Origin: VAXT01 sp963794605
Lineage (GTDB): Bacteria > Actinomycetota > Thermoleophilia > Gaiellales > Gaiellaceae
Direction of reading: 5' to 3'
Assembly (NCBI GenBank): GCA_963794605.1
Contig: CAWCEN010000006.1
Coordinates: forward strand, 1-64,000
DNA: 64,000 nucleotides
Below the pieces are notes generated by a model that was not told where the DNA came from, did not search any database, and worked only from the letters and a program-made list of their open reading frames with translations. Both the position numbers and the translations under genes were made by a program. Shown one piece after another: positions 31,948 through 40,784 of this stretch. Each line of letters starts with the position of its first letter. The stretch's first letter is position 1.

Positions 31948-33015
31948 ATGGCGACGCTCGAATTTGGACTCGACACGTTCCTACCCGTGACGGTGGACGA
32001 GTCCGGACTGCCGATCAGCGGCGACCAGGTGATCCGGAACACGGTCGAGGAGGCCGTCCTCGCGGAGGCGGTCGGTGTCGACTCCTTCAACATCGGCGAG
32101 CACTACCGCAGGGAGTTCATGGACTCGGCAGGCCATGTCGTTCTCGCCGCGATCGCAAGCCGGACGGAACGGATCCGGCTCGGCACCTCCGTGACTGTTC
32201 TGAGCACTCAGGACCCCGTGCGGCTGTACACCGAGTTCGCCACGCTCGACGCCGTGTCGAACGGCCGTGCGCAGCTGATCGTCGGCCGCGGCTCGCTGAC
32301 GGAATCGTTCCTGCTCTTCGGATTCGACCTCGCCGACTACGAGGAGCTGTTCGAAGAGAAGCTCGACCTCCTGGTACGCCTGCTCCATGAGCAGCCCGTG
32401 ACGTGGTCGGGGAAGTTCCGGTCCGCGCTCACGGACCAGTTCGTCAGCCCGCCGATCCCGGACGGGCACATCCCGACGTGGGTCGGCGTCGGCGGCAGCC
32501 CTCAATCCGTCGTGCGCGCCGCCCGCTTCGGTTTGCCGCTGATGCTCGCGGTCATCGCCGGAAGGCCCGAGCGTTTCGCGCCGTACGTCGAGCTCTACAA
32601 GCGCGCCCTCGGGCAGCACGGACAGCCGGAGCTCCCGATCGGGCTGCACTCGCTCGGGTTCGTTGCCGAGACGGACGAAGAGGCGCTCGAGATCCAGTGG
32701 CCGTATTACAAGGAGCAGTTCGAGTGGGCTGCGCGCGAGCGCGGCTGGCGACCACCGACGTATGAGCAGTTCCTCGGCGAAGTCGATCACGGCTCGATGT
32801 ACGTCGGGTCGCCCGAGACCGTCGCAAGGAGAATCGCCGACGCCATGCGAGCTCTCAGTCTGAGCCGGTTTGACCTGGTCAACGGCGTCGGACCCGTCCC
32901 GCACGGCCCGCGAATGGCCGCGATCGAGCTCTACGGCCGCGAGGTGATCCCGCGGGTGCGCGAGCTGCTCGCCGCGGCTCCGGAGGACGTGGCGGCTGCA
33001 GGGATGAGGGGCTGA
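31948..33015 (+). CDS. LLM-class flavin/F420-dependent oxidoreductase
   Basis: 355 aa preceded by an AAGGAGGG ribosome-binding site. TIM-barrel luciferase-like pattern: DSFNIGEHYRREF, RIRLGTSVTVLSTQDPVRLYTEFATLDAVSNGRAQLIVGRGS, IPTWVGVGGSPQS and YVGSPETVARRI. It could use FMNH2 or F420H2. Pairing with an F420-dependent NADP reductase-like gene three bases downstream suggests F420 (inference). The upstream gap 31834-31947 has a TTGA-GCAG-TCAA palindrome at 31864-31875, possibly regulatory. Confidence 0.88.
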   Translation: MATLEFGLDTFLPVTVDESGLPISGDQVIRNTVEEAVLAEAVGVDSFNIGEHYRREFMDSAGHVVLAAIASRTERIRLGTSVTVLSTQDPVRLYTEFATLDAVSNGRAQLIVGRGSLTESFLLFGFDLADYEELFEEKLDLLVRLLHEQPVTWSGKFRSALTDQFVSPPIPDGHIPTWVGVGGSPQSVVRAARFGLPLMLAVIAGRPERFAPYVELYKRALGQHGQPELPIGLHSLGFVAETDEEALEIQWPYYKEQFEWAARERGWRPPTYEQFLGEVDHGSMYVGSPETVARRIADAMRALSLSRFDLVNGVGPVPHGPRMAAIELYGREVIPRVRELLAAAPEDVAAAGMRG

Positions 33016-33017
33016 CG

Positions 33018-33707
33018 ATGACGGCCGCAGCACTCGAGCTCCGCGGAGATGTCGAAAGTGGCTCCGCCCGTGAGGCCGACGACCTGCGGCTCGGCATCGT
33101 CGGCGCAGGCAAGCTCGGCACGACGCTCGCCAGAGCCGCAGTCGCGGCCGGCTACGACGTCGCGATTTCAGGATCGGGCCCAGCCGACGACATCGAGCTC
33201 ACCGTCGACGTCCTCGCCCCGGGCGCGCGGGCGTCGACGACGGACGAGGTCGCACGCCACGCCGACATCGTCATCCTGGCCGTCCCCATGCATCGCTTCC
33301 GCGAGCTCCCACGTGATCTGTTCGCGGGCAAGGTTCTTGTCGACGCGACGAACTACTGGCAGCCCGTGGACGGTGACGATCCGGAGCTCACGACTGCGGC
33401 GAGCGGCACGAGCATGATCGTCCAGGAGCGGTTCCCGTCCGCGCGAGTGGTCAAGAGCCTCAACCAACTCGGCTACCACCAGGTCGAAGACAACCGACGC
33501 TCCGACGGAGCACGGGACCGCATCGCGATCGGCGCAGCCGGAGACGATCGTGTGGCTGTCGACAAGGTCATGCGGCTCATCGACCGGCTGGGCTTCGACC
33601 CTGTCGACGCCGGGCCGTTGAAGAACGGTGTGGCCCTGGAGCCCGACGGCTCGCCAATCGCTCCCACCTACAGCGCAAAGGAACTCTCGAAGCTCGTCGC
33701 ACGCTGA
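33018..33707 (+). CDS. F420-dependent NADP oxidoreductase-like protein
   Basis: 229 aa. Rossmann motif LGIVGAGKLGTTLARAAVAAGY, then HADIVILAVPMHRF, KVLVDATNYWQP and RVVKSLNQLGYHQVED, the usual landmarks of the NADP:F420 oxidoreductase/ProC-like family. It may reduce or reoxidise the cofactor for the LLM enzyme encoded immediately upstream. The family also includes enzymes not using F420, so the cofactor is inferred from context. Confidence 0.82.
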   Translation: MTAAALELRGDVESGSAREADDLRLGIVGAGKLGTTLARAAVAAGYDVAISGSGPADDIELTVDVLAPGARASTTDEVARHADIVILAVPMHRFRELPRDLFAGKVLVDATNYWQPVDGDDPELTTAASGTSMIVQERFPSARVVKSLNQLGYHQVEDNRRSDGARDRIAIGAAGDDRVAVDKVMRLIDRLGFDPVDAGPLKNGVALEPDGSPIAPTYSAKELSKLVAR

Positions 33708-33727
33708 CTGCTTCGGGCCGATCGTCC

Positions 33728-34261
33728 TCAGTCAGCTAGGAGGTCGTACAGCTTGAGCGTCGTGTTCAGGTTGCGCACGGTCAGCTCCTTGTAAGCGGCG
33801 CCGCCGATCAGCTTGCGCATCACGCTCCGGCTGAGAGCATCGCGCTTCGTTGCCCAGAGGATCCCTCTGCTGACGGTCTTCACCTGCTCGACGGCGGGAT
33901 CGGGCTCCAGCTCCCGCACGACCTGCTTGGCATCGGCGCCCTTACGGACGAACGCGACGTTTGCACGGATGCTCGCGTCGCCGATCCACTCTTTCGGGAT
34001 CGCCTTCACGATCCGCCCGTACGCGGGGCGGTCGAGCACCACGACCTTCACCGGAAGCCGGAAGCGCTTCTCGAGCGCGCGTTCGATCTTTCCGTCGAGC
34101 TTCCCTGCGTCGTCGTCGCTCTCGAAGAGGACGTTCCCGCTTGCGATGTAGGTCGAGACGCTCTCGAATCCGAGCCCCTCGAAACACGCTTTGAGATCGG
34201 CCATCTTGATCAGCGTTTTGCCGCCGACGTTGATCCCTCTGAGCAGGGCGACGTATTTCAC
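33728..34261 (-). CDS. DUF1697 protein
   Basis: 177 aa from a GTG that overlaps the stop of a multicopper-oxidase remnant (GTGA). Signature YVALLRGINVGGKTLIKMADLKACFEGLGF, then TYIASGNVLFES and ANVAFVRKGAD. The family's function is unknown; the ferredoxin-like repeats are typical. Convergent with the F420-type gene. Confidence 0.9.
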   Translation of the reverse strand: MKYVALLRGINVGGKTLIKMADLKACFEGLGFESVSTYIASGNVLFESDDDAGKLDGKIERALEKRFRLPVKVVVLDRPAYGRIVKAIPKEWIGDASIRANVAFVRKGADAKQVVRELEPDPAVEQVKTVSRGILWATKRDALSRSVMRKLIGGAAYKELTVRNLNTTLKLYDLLAD

Positions 34262-34401
34262 GGCCCGACCGACATCTTGCCGTGGCGGGCGTGCATGTCC
34301 ATGAATGGCATCAGCTCGGCCAGCATGACGACGACCGGTCTCATCATGTCGTGATCTTCGTGTTGGAGGATGTGGCAGTGGTACATGCAGCGCCCGCAGA
34401 A
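34258..34401 (-). pseudogene. Multicopper oxidase, C-terminal remnant
   Basis: The frame encodes GRCMYHCHILQHEDHDMMRP and VVVML before a tail and stop. HCHILQHEDHDMM is the type-1/type-3 copper motif (H-C-H-x3-H-x4-M) found at the very end of multicopper oxidases. No upstream cupredoxin domains are found in any frame, so only the last copper-binding segment survives. Its stop overlaps the DUF1697 start, implying the two once formed an operon. Confidence 0.75.
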
Positions 34402-34577
34402 GCTTGCGGTCCGTCCGCAAAGGATCGTGCTGTTCTCGAACGCACGCCGCCCTGGTCCCTGCGATGGTGAGTCCATGCACCAGGCTCGCGTTTCCAAGAA
34501 GACGGTTTCAAAGGGAACGAGCACAGCCGCGAGGTACCGATGATCGTCGCTCCCGCGCCGCGCCCCGAGGCACAGCG

Positions 34578-34847
34578 GTGACCGAAAACCTCGGCAGCCA
34601 CCATCTCGACACCCTGAACAGGCTGTTCGCGCATCCCACGAGCCGAAACATCGAGTGGCGTGAGATGAAGGCGCTGCTGGAGAGCATCGGCGCTGCGTCC
34701 GAAGCGCCCGACGGCGCGCTGCGTGTCACGCTCGGCGGCGAAACCGAGGTCCTTCGTCGCCCGCATGGGAAGGACATCGACGTGCAGATGGTGGTCGACC
34801 TGCGCCGGATGTTGACGCGAGCGGGCTTCGCTGCCGACTCTCTCTAA
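34578..34847 (+). CDS. Conserved 89-aa protein with HicA-like pattern
   Basis: From a GTG. LNRLFAHPTSRNIEWREMKALLESIG, then VTLGGETEVLRRPHGKDIDVQMVVDLRRMLTRAGF. Small actinobacterial proteins of this type resemble HicA double-stranded-RNA-binding folds (helix, then beta hairpin with a conserved His in RPHGKD). No HicB-like antitoxin is adjacent, so a toxin function should not be assumed. Confidence 0.7.
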   Translation: MTENLGSHHLDTLNRLFAHPTSRNIEWREMKALLESIGAASEAPDGALRVTLGGETEVLRRPHGKDIDVQMVVDLRRMLTRAGFAADSL

Positions 34848-34898
34848 CTGGCACTCCCGAGCCGGCGAGCAGCGGTTGTGGGGCGTTACGCTTCGACT

Positions 34899-35363
34899 AT
34901 GGACGATCCACCAGTCCTCATCTGCTACGACGGGTCGGACGACTCCGCGCGGGGGATCAAGACGGCGGCGACGCTTCTGGGACCGCGCCGCGCAGTCGTC
35001 CTCGACATCGCTCCGCCGATCACGCCCGCGGAGAGCCTCGGGACGATCTCCTCGGTCGTGCCCGGCAACGCGTTCGAGGAGTTGAACACCGCAGAGGCCG
35101 ACCGGGTGGCGGGTCAGGGCGCGGAGATCGCGCGTTCGTCGGGCTTCGACGCCGAAGCGCGGAGCGCACTCGCTACGCCGACCTGGCAGGGAGTCGTCGA
35201 CGTGGCCGACGAGCTGGGCAGTCCGATGATCGTGATCGGCTCGAGGGGACTGAGCGGCCTGAAGGAGGTGCTCGACGGAAGCCTGTCGCACCAGATCGCC
35301 GAGCACGCCGGACGGCCGGTGCTGATCGTGCCGCCGCCGCACGACGGCCCCGACGCGGGCTGA
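34899..35363 (+). CDS. Universal stress protein (UspA family)
   Basis: 154 aa. VLICYDGSDDSARGIKTAATLL at the N-terminus and the ATP-binding loop IVIGSRGLSGLKEVLDGSLSHQIAEHAGRPVLIVPP at the C-terminus (G-2x-G-9x-G-S/T pattern). Cytoplasmic single-domain USP, probably ATP-binding. Confidence 0.92.
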   Translation: MDDPPVLICYDGSDDSARGIKTAATLLGPRRAVVLDIAPPITPAESLGTISSVVPGNAFEELNTAEADRVAGQGAEIARSSGFDAEARSALATPTWQGVVDVADELGSPMIVIGSRGLSGLKEVLDGSLSHQIAEHAGRPVLIVPPPHDGPDAG

Positions 35364-35401
35364 GACCGACAGCTCGTCGTCACCGAGTGATTGCCAGCCG
35401 G

Positions 35402-36019
35402 CTAGGCCGCGGCCTCGACGGACCAGATCACCACATCGAGGATTCGTACCTCGGTGAGCTCGTAGCCGCGCCTCGCGAGCTCTCTCCGGATCGCTCGTAT
35501 CGCTGCTCGGTTGCCGTCTAGGTCGCGTTTGTAGCCGCGGACGAGCCCGAGTGCGCGCTCTCCGAATGGAGCCTGGGCTCCGAGGTCGTCGTCCTCCAGA
35601 TACTTCTGGACGACGCTGTCGAGCATTGGGAGGAGCGCCGGTCGCTTGGGATGCAGTGCCTTGGTCATCTTCGAGAGGCCGACCCCTCGGATGTCCGCGA
35701 ACGCGTCGAAGAGCTGCCTCACCGGCAGCCACGGCACAGATCTCGTCGCGCTTGCCAGCGAAGCGTCGGGAGCGATCAATCGAAGGGCGCGCTCGATCAC
35801 CCGACGCCGGTCGAGGATCGCCACGATCTCGGCCGTCGAGATGCGCGCGCCGCCGCGGTTCGCGAGCCTGAGGTTCGCCTCGTCGAACGACATCGGTCTC
35901 GAAGGGTCGCCGACGACGAATTGCCGGTAGGCCTCCAAGAAGCCGAGCACGACGCCCAGGGGGTCCTCGATCTCGACGCCGTTCCGAAGCAGGACTGGAT
36001 GGACCGAGCTCGTCCTCAC
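35402..36019 (-). CDS. DUF6308-like protein
   Basis: 205 aa from a GTG. LANRGGARISTAEIVAILDRR, PWLPVRQLFDAFADIRGVGLSKMTKALHPKRPALLPMLDSVVQ; the GVGLSKMTKALHPKRP segment looks like a helix-hairpin-helix DNA- or nucleotide-handling motif. The assignment to this uncharacterised family is from memory. It begins 31 bases after the small membrane protein gene and may be the tail of that operon. Confidence 0.65.
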   Translation of the reverse strand: MRTSSVHPVLLRNGVEIEDPLGVVLGFLEAYRQFVVGDPSRPMSFDEANLRLANRGGARISTAEIVAILDRRRVIERALRLIAPDASLASATRSVPWLPVRQLFDAFADIRGVGLSKMTKALHPKRPALLPMLDSVVQKYLEDDDLGAQAPFGERALGLVRGYKRDLDGNRAAIRAIRRELARRGYELTEVRILDVVIWSVEAAA

Positions 36020-36050
36020 CCGGTCACTGTAGGTTGAGCTTCCTTTCCGC

Positions 36051-36257
36051 CTAGGAACTCGTCGGCCGAGTCGCCCGCCGCAAAGAGCCGGCGAGCGCGA
36101 GCGCGACGACGATCGGCAACAGCCACCAGGCGTCGACGCCGAGGCCGGTCAGGATCCCAGTGAGCACGAGCCCGACGCCGACCGCGGCCGCGACGACCCA
36201 ATCGTCGCCGACGATGAAGTCCCACCAGAAACGGCCAAAGGCGCGCGCGTATCTCAT
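36051..36257 (-). CDS. Small membrane protein (68 aa)
   Basis: Two hydrophobic helices (WVVAAAVGVGLVLTGILTGLG and AWWLLPIVVALALAGS) after an aromatic FGRFWWDFIVGDDW segment. The start overlaps the upstream FTR1-like stop (ATGA), so it is translated from the same mRNA. No family is recognised. Confidence 0.75.
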   Translation of the reverse strand: MRYARAFGRFWWDFIVGDDWVVAAAVGVGLVLTGILTGLGVDAWWLLPIVVALALAGSLRRATRPTSS

Positions 36258-37009
36258 GCGCCGGCTCCTGCTGGCGCCGCAGACAGGCGCTGGCGGCGCA
36301 GGGAGCGCACGAGACCGAAGGAGAGCGCTCCGACGAATGCGATCACGGCGAGGAGGGACAGCTCGTCGCCGGGCCAGTCGACGCCGGCCCCCTCGGCCGC
36401 CCAGAAAATGCCGAAGCTCGTCAGCAGGAGGCCGACGGCGAACTTGATCGCGTTCTCCGGAACACGCTCGAGCGGCCCGCGTGCTAGCAGCCCTGCAACG
36501 ACGACGATCACGACTGCCGCGGCCGCGCCGAGGACGGCCGGCCCGAAGCGACCGTGACCGGCGCCGAAGCTGATGACGATGAACACGACCTCGAGGCCCT
36601 CGAGCAGCACGCCCTTGAACGCGACCGTGAACGAGTACCAGTCGAGCCCGGCCCTCTGGTCGATCCCAGCGGCGGCGGCTCGTTCACGCTCCTCGCGGAA
36701 GGACTCCTCCTCGTCGTGAAGCGCCTTGTACCCACTGCTTCGCAGGATCGCCTTCCGTAGCCACTGCAGGCCGAAGACGAGCAGCAGCGCGCCGACGACC
36801 AGCCGCAGTGCGTCGATCGGAATGCTTCCGAGCGCCGGCCCGATCGTGGCGATCAGCCCTGCGAGTACGACGGCTGCGGCGCCGACCCCGATCAGGGTCG
36901 ACCGCCACCCGCGTACGACTCCCACGCCGAGCACGATCGTCAACGCCTCGACCATCTCCACCGCGCTTGCGAGGAACGATCCGAGAACGAGGAGGATGGT
37001 GCCGGTCAT
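36254..37009 (-). CDS. FTR1/COG4280-like membrane protein
   Basis: 251 aa, about seven helices. Two internal repeats carry acidic motifs in helices, VEMVEALTIVLGVG near residue 20 and LLEGLEVVFIVISFGAG near residue 140, reminiscent of the REGxE motifs of FTR1 iron permeases but without the Arg. A role in metal or acid transport is possible; it is not a canonical FTR1. Coupled to both neighbours by ATGA overlaps. Confidence 0.75.
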   Translation of the reverse strand: MTGTILLVLGSFLASAVEMVEALTIVLGVGVVRGWRSTLIGVGAAAVVLAGLIATIGPALGSIPIDALRLVVGALLLVFGLQWLRKAILRSSGYKALHDEEESFREERERAAAAGIDQRAGLDWYSFTVAFKGVLLEGLEVVFIVISFGAGHGRFGPAVLGAAAAVVIVVVAGLLARGPLERVPENAIKFAVGLLLTSFGIFWAAEGAGVDWPGDELSLLAVIAFVGALSFGLVRSLRRQRLSAAPAGAGA

Positions 37010-38112
37010 CCTTGGCCCGGCTCCGCATTTGCCGCGGGTGCCTTGCCGCCCTTGCGCCTCTGTCTGGCTCGCTCCTTCGCCTCGGCGTAGGACGACTTGA
37101 CGAGCGCCCGACCGTTCGTCCAGCCGAAGACGAGTAGCACGAGAAGCACGGCGAAGACGACGTTCCAGGCGGTCATCACGAGCTGCTGCGCAAGTGAGTA
37201 GGCAGTGGCGGTCTGAGCGTCCGTGAAGTCGGAGAGGGCGACTGCGCTGATCGCCTGCGTGACGCCTGCCGCTCCAGGAGTCACCGCGGTCGCGCCGGCG
37301 ATCGAGTTGCCGGCGACGACGTGCATCACCGAGCTGAACGTCACCGGGATCGCGAAGGCGGCAAGGAAGACGCCGATGATCGCCAGTTTCGCCAGATAGG
37401 AGGCTAGGCTCGGTAGGACCACCTTCACGAAGTAGTCACGGGGCGAGGAGAGGATCGCCCCGCCCTGCTTCGCGTCCTCCCAGAGGTGCCGCAGCTTGGG
37501 CCAGAAGGTGCGAACGACCAGCACGACCAGGGCGACCACCCCCACGACGATCAGCACCGTCCAGCCGGGGTGTCGCCGCAGCGTTCCGAGCTCGACTGAG
37601 AAGGAGCCCGGCACGGCGACAAAGAGGTAGACGTAGACGAAGGCGTTCACGACTGTGAAGAAAATCTTCTCGACCGCCCAGGCGGCGGTGACTCCCGCGA
37701 GCGTTGCGCCCGGAATGATCGCGACGAACATGAGGAGCATCACGACCGTCCCCAGGCTGGCAGGCAGGACGGCCTCGAGGCCCGTCCCGACCGCGTTTGC
37801 AGCGAACACCGGGGCAAAGCCGATGTGGACGTGCGGATATGCGGCCCGCAGGATGAAAAGCCAAGCCAGAGAGATGAAGGCCGTCTGGGCCGTCCGCAGT
37901 GCGGCGCCGGCGATCAGGTACCAGCCGGAAACCGACTGCACCGTGTCCCAGAGCCCGGCGATCCAGCCCCACACGTCGACGCCGAGCAGATCGAGACCAC
38001 CGAGCACGAGCGCCCCGGCCGCGATCCAGCCGAGGACCTTGAGGACACGAAGGCCACGCGAGTCGACCCCGATCGGGCTGGCCGCCTTGGCCGCGGATGT
38101 CGCACTACTCAT
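37006..38112 (-). CDS. Integral membrane protein of the lysylphosphatidylglycerol-synthase TM/UPF0104 type
   Basis: 368 aa with about eight helices. AGNSIAGATAVTPGAAGVTQAISA matches the conserved re-entrant motif (P-G-x-x-G-V-x-x-A) of the flippase-like LPG_synthase_TM family. No C-terminal aminoacyltransferase domain is present. Starts with an ATGA overlap on hdeD. Probably lipid or glycolipid handling (inference). Confidence 0.75.
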   Translation of the reverse strand: MSSATSAAKAASPIGVDSRGLRVLKVLGWIAAGALVLGGLDLLGVDVWGWIAGLWDTVQSVSGWYLIAGAALRTAQTAFISLAWLFILRAAYPHVHIGFAPVFAANAVGTGLEAVLPASLGTVVMLLMFVAIIPGATLAGVTAAWAVEKIFFTVVNAFVYVYLFVAVPGSFSVELGTLRRHPGWTVLIVVGVVALVVLVVRTFWPKLRHLWEDAKQGGAILSSPRDYFVKVVLPSLASYLAKLAIIGVFLAAFAIPVTFSSVMHVVAGNSIAGATAVTPGAAGVTQAISAVALSDFTDAQTATAYSLAQQLVMTAWNVVFAVLLVLLVFGWTNGRALVKSSYAEAKERARQRRKGGKAPAANAEPGQG

Positions 38113-38794
38113 CGCATCCCTTCCGTTGGAGCCGCGGCGTGCGCTCGAGCTCGAAGTCCCGAGCGCACACCGGGCAACGTTAGTGGGACGCCTGCGGGGC
38201 CCGCCGTCCGGAGGTAGTCGCGCGAGGCGCTGGCCAGGAGCCGGCGCCAGCCGATTGCGACCGCCAGCTCGGCGATCCCGACGACCAGCGAGTAGGCCGC
38301 GATGAGTGCGAGCAGCACCAGCGCGCCGTCCCCGGGCTTCGCGAGCATCAGGACGCCGAAGGCGACCGAGACGAGCCCGCTGAGGACGAGAACGGTCTTG
38401 TCACTGTTGTCGATCTGGAGCCGGAGCGCGCCGAGGACCGTGAGGATCCCCAACGTCAGGGCATAGGCCCCGATCACATAGAGCAGAGCCAGTGCGGACA
38501 TGTACGTGAAGAAAAAGACGGCCAGGCCGATGGCGATGCCGGCCAGGCTCGAGAGCACGAGCCAGCCGCGCCCTTCCTTGATCGGGCCCCAGATCGCCAT
38601 TCCGAGCCCGACGATCCCCGCGCGAGGGCGAACGCCCCGAACAGGATCACGAGCGCGAAGAGGCTGATGCTCGGCCAGACGAGGATCACGATCGCGAACA
38701 CGATCGCGAGCAGACCGCTCAGGCCCAGTGCCCAACGCACCTTCTTGAGTCGATCGTCGGCCAGCTGTTCTGCCTGTTGAACGATGGTGCTCAT
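38109..38794 (-). pseudogene. HdeD-family membrane protein, one-base frameshift
   Basis: Starts at ATG 38794 after GGAGGT and reads QQAEQLADDRLKKVRWALG...LFGAFALARG in one frame, then continues GIVGLGMAIWGPIKEGRGW through four more helices in another. The switch lies at about 38618-38628, where CGGGGATC has four Gs; five would restore one open frame of about 228 codons. It looks like a homopolymer error or a very recent mutation. HdeD proteins are acid- or envelope-stress membrane proteins. First gene of a four-gene minus-strand operon. Confidence 0.85.
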
Positions 38795-38972
38795 AGGTTG
38801 ACCTCCGTTGTTGATTGACGTCCTTGATCCTGCGCGTCCGCGCCAGTCGGCGAATCGGCGAATGCGCAGACGGCGTGCGTGAAGTCCGCAGTGCTCGCCG
38901 CAACGCGAATTTCCGCGGCGCGTCGGTGAACTCGCCGATGCGAGAGGGTGTACGCTCGACGACGCTGGTCGC

Positions 38973-39674
38973 ATGCTTCCGCTCTCAGACGGGATCCCGG
39001 CTCGCCGCTTTCCGATCGTCACGATCGCGATCATCGCGGCGAACTTCGCCGTCTGGCTCTTCTACGAACTGCCGCACCTCGACTCGTCGGTTGTGCACGC
39101 CTCGTTCTACGCGTGCTCGTTCAACGGGAGCTGCAATGCCCCCGAGCCGTGGGAGATCAGCTGGCTGACCTCGATGTTCCTGCACGGGAGCTGGGATCAC
39201 ATCCTCGGGAATATGCTCTTCCTTGGGGTCTTCGGGAAGAATGTGGAGGACGCGTTCGGCCACCTTCGCTACTTGCTTTTCTACCTGGCCGGCGGGTTCG
39301 TCGCGACGATCGCACAGGCCGGAATGACGCTGCTGGCCGGGACGGCGGCCGACGCCCGGGTTCCGAACCTGGGCGCGAGCGGCGCGATCGCGGCCGTTCT
39401 CGGCGCGTACTTCGTCTTCTATCCCAACTCGCGCGTGCTGGGTCTGATCGTCGTTTTCCCGGTCCGCATCTCGGCGTGGTTCTTCCTCGGCTTCTGGTTC
39501 CTGTACCAGCTGTACGAGGCGAACGTCGGCCTCTTCAGCGCCGATGCGCACGGTGGCGGCGTCGCCTTCTTCGCACACGTCGGCGGGTTCGTGTTCGGAC
39601 TGATCGTCGCGTGGCTGTTCGTCAGCAGCGGCCGGTTCCAGGATGCACGGACGCCGGTCGGAGCCCAAATCTGA
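38973..39674 (+). CDS. Rhomboid intramembrane serine protease
   Basis: 233 aa, six helices. HGSWDHILGNMLFLGVFGKNVE, the catalytic GASGAIAAVLGAYF and the partner His in FFAHVGGFVFG. Between helices 1 and 2 lies an extracellular loop with two Cys. The gene is followed by an AI-2E-family permease two bases downstream, so they are co-transcribed. Confidence 0.95.
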   Translation: MLPLSDGIPARRFPIVTIAIIAANFAVWLFYELPHLDSSVVHASFYACSFNGSCNAPEPWEISWLTSMFLHGSWDHILGNMLFLGVFGKNVEDAFGHLRYLLFYLAGGFVATIAQAGMTLLAGTAADARVPNLGASGAIAAVLGAYFVFYPNSRVLGLIVVFPVRISAWFFLGFWFLYQLYEANVGLFSADAHGGGVAFFAHVGGFVFGLIVAWLFVSSGRFQDARTPVGAQI

Positions 39675-39675
39675 G

Positions 39676-40782
39676 ATGGCGTCGGCCGCGAAGTCCCGGG
39701 CTCCGGGACATCGAGGTGGCGCAAACAAGGGCGAGCCCCCGGTGTCGGTCACGATCCCGGCGCGCACGATCGCCTTGTTCGTCGGCATCGCGCTCGTCGG
39801 CTTCGTCTTGCTCGCCGGTCTGTACGCGACGCGCTCGATTCTCCTGGAGCTCGTTGCGGCGATCGTGCTCGCGATGGCCGCCGAGCCGGTCGTTCAGGTC
39901 TTCGAACGCCGCGGACTGAGGCGCGGGGCCGCGGTCGGGATCAGCTTCGGCCTCCTCCTGGCGGCGCTCATAGTCTTGGGGTACTTCCTTCTCTCGCCGC
40001 TTGTTGACCAGACCACGCGCCTGGTGCACAACGGGCCGCAGATCGTCGACGATCTGAGGAAGGGGCACGGCGAGCTTGGCTTCCTGGAGACGCGATTCCA
40101 CATCGTCGAACGGGCAAAGGAGATCGACGCCGGCACCCTCGGCGCGACTTCGGGCCCGGCGCGAGGCGCCGTCGACTCGGTCGTGCGCACGGCTGGTTCG
40201 ATCGTCTTCGTCCTCTTTCTGACCCTCTTCGTCCAGCTCGGAGGACGCCAGTGGTTCGAGTCGCTCGTCGGGTTCGTCCCCGAGCGAAACCGTAAGCGAG
40301 TGCGACGCGCCGGAGAGGGCATCTCGACGGCCGTCGGCGGCTACGTCAGCGGCAATCTCCTGATCAGCTTCGTGGCCGGTTCTGTGACGGCGGTCATCCT
40401 GACGGCGACCTCGGTCCCGTACCCGATCGCGCTCGGCCTGATCGTGGCGATCTTCGACCTCGTCCCGATGGTGGGAGCGACGATCGGAACGATCATCGTC
40501 GCCGTCGTCGCCCTGTCCACCCAAGGAATCGTGACCGCCGCGATCGTGGTCGCAGCGATGATCGTCTACCAGCAGATCGAGAACAACGTCCTCCAGCCGC
40601 TCGTCTATCACCGAACGGTCAAGCTCTCGCCGCTCGCGATCGCGCTGAGCGTCGCGGTCGGCGCGCAGCTGGCGGGCGTGGTCGGCGCCCTGCTCGGGAT
40701 CCCGTTCGCCGGCAGTGTCAAGGTCGTGTCCAACGAGCTGATCGCGTGGAGGCGGGGAGAAGACCCTCCTTCGGTGGTCTAG
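39676..40782 (+). CDS. AI-2E family (PerM/YdiK-like) permease
   Basis: 368 aa from ATG 39676. Membrane helices at the N-terminus (IALFVGIALVGFVLLAGLY) and a C-terminal bundle with YVSGNLLISFVAGSVTAVIL, LGLIVAIFDLVPMVGATIG and the family signature YQQIENNVLQPLVYHRTVKLSPLAIALSV. The substrate is unknown; family members export diverse ions or signals. Confidence 0.92.
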   Translation: MASAAKSRAPGHRGGANKGEPPVSVTIPARTIALFVGIALVGFVLLAGLYATRSILLELVAAIVLAMAAEPVVQVFERRGLRRGAAVGISFGLLLAALIVLGYFLLSPLVDQTTRLVHNGPQIVDDLRKGHGELGFLETRFHIVERAKEIDAGTLGATSGPARGAVDSVVRTAGSIVFVLFLTLFVQLGGRQWFESLVGFVPERNRKRVRRAGEGISTAVGGYVSGNLLISFVAGSVTAVILTATSVPYPIALGLIVAIFDLVPMVGATIGTIIVAVVALSTQGIVTAAIVVAAMIVYQQIENNVLQPLVYHRTVKLSPLAIALSVAVGAQLAGVVGALLGIPFAGSVKVVSNELIAWRRGEDPPSVV

Positions 40783-40784
40783 CG

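Noticed and set aside
34578..34847. HicA toxin of a toxin-antitoxin pair
   Set aside because: No HicB-like gene is adjacent, and the resemblance rests on a short pattern only.
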